Source of the DNA: Macrolepiota albuminosa
Lineage: Eukaryota; Basidiomycota; Agaricomycetes; Agaricales; Agaricaceae
Length of the DNA stretch: 64,000 nucleotides
NCBI GenBank assembly: GCA_027475525.1
Contig: JAMWFC010000086.1
Location: forward strand, 496,001 to 560,000
Reading direction: 5' to 3'
Of this stretch, positions 58,832-64,000 are shown piece by piece. The notes beneath the pieces are model-generated. The model had not been told where the DNA came from. It made no database searches and worked only from the letters and a program-made list of their open reading frames with translations. The translations under genes were made by a program, and so were the position numbers. Position 1 is the stretch's first letter. The number at the start of each line of letters is the position of its first letter.

Positions 58832-61558
58832 AGCGCCTCCATGATTATGGGAGATAACTACCAATGGCCCTAGGTATTGTGAGTGCATCTTCTTGTTATA
58901 AGAGGTCTCAATTTTGGAGTTGCGCATAAGCACTAGCACATCCCTCAGGAAGTCGTAGTCCTTGATGGTAGCGCTGTGGTCAGCCTTAAACCTAAGTGCT
59001 GCTTGGCAACGAGTGGCAAAGACAGTTTCATAAAGGCACTCCAAGTCCTTGCATCATTGTTGGAGGTCAATAGCACATCTGGCAATGAAGTTGGTAGTTG
59101 CTAAGATGCTGTTGGGAGCTAGCTGGAGATACATTGCTTCAATGATGTCAGCAGGAAGCAGGGGTGTGTGCCAGTAGCTGCATAATAAAGAGAACAATCC
59201 ATGTGCTTATGAATAGTGACCCTTTCTGACCAAAAGACTGAATATGTCACTTCACTCCAACAGGACTCGTTGCCATTGACTGCTTTGAAGAGTGCTTGCC
59301 GCACATCACAGTAAGGTCGTTCCACCAACCCATTGGCATGCTTGTTGTAACCAGAAACACAAATGTGGTGGATATTGTACTTCTTGGCAAGGTAAGTCAA
59401 GGCTTTAATAATCAGCACACCATTATCTGTGACAATCTCTCTTAGCACTCCCCATCAGCAAATAACATCCTCAAAGAGCCACTTGGCAACGGTGTTGGTA
59501 TTTTCGCATTGGAGCATGCAGAACTCAGGCCAATGGATTAGCAAGCAGCATCCCTGGATGATATACTTATAGCAACCTGACTTTGGCATGTGCATAGTGT
59601 CGATATAGATCTTGCTAAACAAGGGTGCTGGCATAGCAATGGTAGGTGATATGAGCACTTGGCGAGTTTGCTGAACTTGGTAGAGGTGGCAGGTCCTGAT
59701 GTACCAGGCAACGTCGGCGCTAATGTGAGGCCACTACAAGTGCTCTAGAAGAGTGGCTTGAGTAGCATACAAACCTCAGTGACCCAGTTTGTCATGCATA
59801 GCATGTAGGATATGTAGACGATTGTCCTGCTTGATGACCAACTTGTGAGCACCATCTTAATGTTGTTGCCAAAGACAGTTGTTGGCAAAGAAGAAGTGAG
59901 TGGCATAGCAGATAAAGGTAGCGTACTCATTGTTGCTAAGGTTTTCCAGGTGCTTAAGGTTTTGTATCCATTGTTCCATGGCTAATAAGCGCTTGTCCTC
60001 AGCTTGCACCTTGGGAGATTGGAGTACGGCATCATAAGTTAGTTGGCAACTGTCTTCTCTAAGCAGTTGAGGTTCCTGTATAATCCTTACCAGAGGGGAA
60101 TCCTGGCTAAGGATACTTGCCATGTAAAACATAAGCAGTGTGCTAAACGTGTTGGGTTGGTAAGGAGCAATGGGATGCAAGAGAACTGTGGTGGGCTGTT
60201 GCCAACACAGAAGGGGGATGGGTTGCTGAATAAGGTGCATAAAACCATGTAGGCGGTCAACCCAGTCTTCAAAGTTGCTATCATTGTTAGGGTCAATTGC
60301 TGGGTTGCCAAGTTGCCACGGTCACCTGGAGAGTCCATCTGATCTATGAAAAGTGCCTTTAATATGAACAAGCTCAAAGTAGAACATGAGGATAGCTACT
60401 ACCCAACAGTTTATGCTAGCTGACAGCTGGATGTCAGAGTTCTGAAGCATACTCTTGATATACCTAGCATCCACTTTGACAATAAGGTTGCACACGCCAA
60501 TGAGGTACATTCGTAGTGCCTGAAATGCCTTGAACAGGCTATAGAGCTCCAACTTTGGCTAACTATAGCACAATTCCTGGTCATTAAGTGTGATGGATCC
60601 AAACCGGTTGTAGCAATGCTGTTTCTGGTTGTCACTAAGGCACTGGCAAAGGAAATAGCCAACAGCAATATATGAAGTATTGACCACTAAGATAACCGAG
60701 TCAGCAGAGGTGTAGTTGATAGGGACAAGTGGCTTAGCATCTTTTAGTGCTCTGATGAGGTCACATTAGGAATTGACTTGGTCAGGACCAAATTCAAAGG
60801 GTTCGTTAGTGTGAGTGAGTTGGATAAGGTGATGGGTGCAATGGGCAAAGTTTTTAACAAATATACAGAGAACGCCAACAGTGCTGAGAAAGGCACAAAC
60901 CTCAGATAGGTTGTGGCAAGAACCCCAGTGCTCAAAAAGCACTAAGCAAGACTCATCAGGAACGTGACTAGCAGGAGTGCAGATGTGACCTAGGATCTTA
61001 AATCTTGGCACACAGAGTAGGAGCTTGTGACCGCTCAAGGTGCTGCCACTATACTTCATGCACTGGAGAACATGATTGAGAAGCTGAAAGAAGTCTTAAA
61101 GCACCAAGCATATGTTGTAGTTGTCAGGATGCTTCTCTGGCAAGCCGTTGAGAAGTTGCCAGTCCTTGGGTCCTTTAACCCCAACATCATCAATGAAACT
61201 AAGCACATTGTGGAGAATCTCAGGTTGGAGGATAAAGGTGATGTCGTCATGAAAGATGGGGACTGAGTTAGTCTAGCCTATAGGTAGAGTAACTAGGTGC
61301 AGGGTGCCAAAGGGAGTTTGAAATGTGGTAAGGTCACAGGAAGAGGGATGGATTAAGCACTCATTGTAGCTGACATAGAGATCAAGAGTGGTGCCACAGA
61401 TGCGTCCAGCAAAGGACTCAGCAATGTGGTCTGAAAAGAGAGGCATGCCAGAGTGCTGGATAGTAACCCTATTCAATGGCTCTAGACTGTGAACAATATA
61501 CAAATTACCATTCTTCCTTAGTACACAGAACCAGTGGGAGTGGTAAGAGCTGTTGGAG

Positions 61559-61712
61559 GGCTCATAGACGCCAGCCTGTATCTTGGTGCATATAATCTGG
61601 CAGACCTTGGCCTTGATACCAGGTGGTAAGGGTCTGGCTCATAGACGCCAGCCTGTATCTTGGTGCATATAATCTGGCAGACCTTGGCCTTGATACCAGG
61701 TGGTAAGGGTCT
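61559..61712. repeat. 77-bp head-to-tail duplication (probable assembly artefact)
   Basis: Offset of 77 between the copies starting at 61559 and 61636, in the RT remains. Confidence 0.88.
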
Positions 61713-62440
61713 GCTGTGTTCAGTCCACAGCATGTGAGGGATAGTAGGAATTACCACAGGCAGGAAGAAGTCTGTGTGCAAGCTGCCATGCTTGGAGTCT
61801 TTTCACGCAAAGGCCTGATTCTGCTTGGCAACGAGATTGGTAAGAACATCCATTTTGTCCTTGGTAAGGAAACTGGTATTGTGATCTTTGATGAACTGCT
61901 GTTGGCGCTCAGCGGTAAATTGTCCTGTTGGTTGGAAGGGTAGCGGATGCAGTGTGAGGGTCGGGATGTTGGCAAGAGGGTTGCCAAGAATATAGCATTT
62001 GATTCAGAAAGCTTCAGGAGAGTGAGCAGCTACAGGCTTGGTTTTCAGCACAATGGGCTTGTATTTCTTCTTTACCTGAACACCTTTTCTTTTGGGAATG
62101 TTAGCATTACTATAAACAGAGGTGCAAAGGGGATTAAGATTGGTAAAGGTAGAGTGTGGTGCAGAAAGTCCAAGAACAGCAGGAGCAGAGGCTCCAGGAA
62201 GAGTGGTAAGATATGTGTCTTTTGTAGTGATTTTCTGAAAGGAGTCCGAAGCAGTAAGGTACAAGTAGGCAAGAGATGAGTCGGTAAGGTTTTGTGTGGT
62301 TTTCTGGGGATTTTCAGTAGTGAGATTAGGTGTAGTAGAAAGTACTTCTGTATCAAGAAAGGCCGTTTTCAAAATATATACAAGACCACTAGCATGGTCA
62401 TATTCTAGTGTGAGCACTACATCTCCGTGATCATTGCCAA

Positions 62441-62989
62441 TCACCTCCTTGATGGTCTGTAAAAACACTGGTGGGGCTGCTCACTGGCATGATGTTCAAT
62501 AAACTCTGGTGGCTTGCCATGTGTACCTTTCTGTTGTCCTCTAGAGAATGTTGATACCATGTGTCTGATGCCTGAGTTGGGGCCGCTAATGGTTAATGTC
62601 ATTTCTTTGTCAGTAAGAGTTTTGACTACTGAATGTGCTAAATTGTCAAAAGGTCTGCTGAAGAGAAGGTCGTAGGCGGGTGAGCGTAGGATGTAGATCT
62701 GTAGGTAAAACGTGATGTTGCCAATAGTGCATGGCACATTCTTGGCGAGACTGAGAGATCTGTCAATGGTGCTGTTAGTGCTCTGCATGTTTAAGACAAT
62801 AATAGGGTCATAAATCAATCCTAGCTCATTAGCGACTTCTGCAGCCATAGAAATGATCTGAGAACTGCTGTCCACAATGGCCTCAACATCACTTTTGTTG
62901 TCAATAGTAAGCATGATAGACCTAATGGCATGGGAGTCCTGAGCAATGGTAAGGATAGCGGGATCTTCTCCATGCTCTAGCAACCGCAT
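62441..62989 (-). pseudogene. Gypsy retropepsin domain
   Basis: VEAIVDSSSQIISMAAEVAN is where DSGS is expected (here DSSS, active-site Gly replaced). YDLLFSRPFDNLA corresponds to the conserved YDLLLGRPF box. The frame of 180 codons is open, but the Gly loss suggests an inactive protease. Confidence 0.8.
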
Positions 62990-63009
62990 AGATATTTTTA
63001 CTGGATTGA

Positions 63010-63972
63010 TTAACGTAGCATTAGCAACTCAGCAGCAAAAGTGTTGGCACTAAGGGTAATGGGAGAGTCGGTAGTCACAGAGAAGCCAGGAAGTGCATTG
63101 TCCAACTCATTAATCTCGGTAACGGTGGTCGCCAAGGGTTGTTGAGGTGTAACTGCCATTTTAACCTGGTTCCTGATGTCAGAAGCAATACTGCAGAGTT
63201 CTTCAACAATGAGCGTAACTGGAGTTTTCATGATGCAACTAAAGACATGATTGAACTTCTCTATGTTGAAGATTGGCACAGTAGGGCAGTAACCGCCTTC
63301 AGGACATTTCTTGGGAGCAGCAAAGTTGCGTTGGGTAGGAGCATGATACCTATTAGAGAGACCAGTGTAAGGATGGAGAGGTGGCAAGGAAGTGTTGGGA
63401 ATGGGAGTAGACATGGAAGAATGGATGGTAGGAGCTGGCGTGGCTGGTGCAGGTGCAGCGGGGGGAGAATCACGAGTAGCTGACATGGGTTTATAGCCAC
63501 AAAGAGGCTGTTTAGACTGTTTAATCTCAACACCATCAAATATCTGGTTCTTTAGTGAGCTGAGTTCCTGTTCCAGCTTGGAGATATGCTCTTCCTGAGA
63601 GAAGCCATAGTGGTCGCTAATGCTGTCAAAGTGCAATATGTCGTGAATCATCTGCTGCTGTGCTGCCTGGTCAGGATCGGAGTTAGTGTTGCCTGAGAGA
63701 GTGCCGGTAACGATCTGTCCTGGGTTGCGCCTGTGCCACTTGTCTACCCATTCCTGATAGGTCTTGAGCTCTGAGTAGTTTAGGATAATAGTGCCTGTGG
63801 TTAAGACAACCTTGCCATCCATGGCCCTGCATATTTTACCTTGCCATATATAGTTTTCCAAAGTATTACAGCATTCTTGGGTTATTGTGTGTCCTATTTC
63901 CCCACAGAAGTGGCAACTATTGGATTCTGGGGCATTAGCGATGTAGAAAGCGGTCATGCTGGTGGTGATCAT
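63010..63972 (-). CDS. Gypsy gag-like protein with zinc knuckle
   Basis: Open frame of 320 codons. A cysteine motif CHFCGEIGHTITQEC (CCHC-like, one residue longer than the standard knuckle) is near the N-terminus. A coiled coil (EEHISKLEQELSSLKNQIF) and a Pro/Ala-rich stretch follow. CPEGGYCPTVPIFN recalls a second C-rich site. It is the C-terminal part of gag; the rest lies beyond the window. Confidence 0.75.
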   Translation of the reverse strand: MITTSMTAFYIANAPESNSCHFCGEIGHTITQECCNTLENYIWQGKICRAMDGKVVLTTGTIILNYSELKTYQEWVDKWHRRNPGQIVTGTLSGNTNSDPDQAAQQQMIHDILHFDSISDHYGFSQEEHISKLEQELSSLKNQIFDGVEIKQSKQPLCGYKPMSATRDSPPAAPAPATPAPTIHSSMSTPIPNTSLPPLHPYTGLSNRYHAPTQRNFAAPKKCPEGGYCPTVPIFNIEKFNHVFSCIMKTPVTLIVEELCSIASDIRNQVKMAVTPQQPLATTVTEINELDNALPGFSVTTDSPITLSANTFAAELLMLR

Positions 63973-64000
63973 GGTCTTGATTCAGGTCATGGCAGAGGCA

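Larger units (their letters stand above)
58556..62440 (-). pseudogene. Gypsy RT-RNase H-integrase remains
   Basis: RT: NGNLYIVHSLEPLNRVT, FQTPFGTLHLVTLPIG and SFIDDVGVKG (the Y/FIDD box). RNase H: VELVHIKGTFHRSDGLSR-like end near 60330 (seen as FELVHIKGTFHRSDGLSR). Integrase: a degenerate zinc region near 59830 (HAMHDKLGH), KIYIDTMHMP (first Asp), EIVTDNGVLIIKALTYL (second Asp) and ANGLVERPYCDVRQAL (Glu). At least ten stops or frame changes; not functional. Confidence 0.85.
58556..64000 (-). mobile_element. decayed Ty3/Gypsy retrotransposon, minus strand, runs off the window
   Basis: Order on the minus strand: gag (63972-63010), protease (62989-62441), reverse transcriptase, RNase H, integrase, ending at a stop at 58556 after LQELEETELIDDDDLSTISE. 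This is the Ty3/Gypsy order (RT before IN). Many stops and two 77-bp duplications (58678, 61559). LTRs were not found inside the window. Confidence 0.85.

Overview
The window looks like nuclear DNA of a mushroom-forming basidiomycete (Agaricomycetes). Genes are dense and split by 47-66 nt GT-AG introns. The gene families fit this: a secreted AA9 monooxygenase, a GMC oxidoreductase and a BAG-domain protein. So do the mobile elements: KDZ, Pogo, DIRS/Ngaro and Ty3/Gypsy.

The left part (about 2-23.4 kb) is ordinary gene space. In order it holds a dual-specificity phosphatase (+), an AA9 lytic polysaccharide monooxygenase (+), a GMC oxidoreductase (-), an aldo-keto reductase (-), an F-box-like protein (-), an MFS transporter (-), a BAG-domain protein (-), a secreted PEBP-like protein (-) and an unassigned, possibly HNH-like, protein (-). 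I rebuilt exon structures for most of these by keeping reading frame and family motifs continuous, and most close perfectly in frame.

The right part (about 23.5-64 kb) is a transposon pile. A near-intact Pogo element (23552-26151) has 24-bp TIRs and a TA target duplication. Next comes a DIRS/Ngaro-like element (26.45-30.5 kb) whose RNase H region carries a solo Gypsy LTR with a TTGAC target duplication. An unassigned 270-aa ORF and a 100-N assembly gap follow. Then comes a KDZ-type element of about 17.7 kb (about 32.93-50.6 kb) with inverted arms of 1.65-1.8 kb. It carries a CxC2-KDZ transposase and three companion genes, and its subterminal regions are packed with tRNA-like sequences and long palindromes. 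To its right is a decayed forward Gypsy (50.9-56.8 kb, plus unassigned sequence to 58.1 kb) split by a nested reverse Gypsy (52063-54929, target duplication TGAGT), then a second decayed Gypsy on the minus strand (58556-64000).

Major caveat: at 36 places a block is repeated head-to-tail with an offset of exactly 77 bp, usually perfectly. The constant offset regardless of context points to unmerged k=77 contig overlaps in the assembly, not biology. Twenty-seven lie in the KDZ element, where they create false frameshifts. Removing one copy restores frame in every gene where I could test it (the gene at 22031-23334, the Pogo transposase and KDZ gene A).
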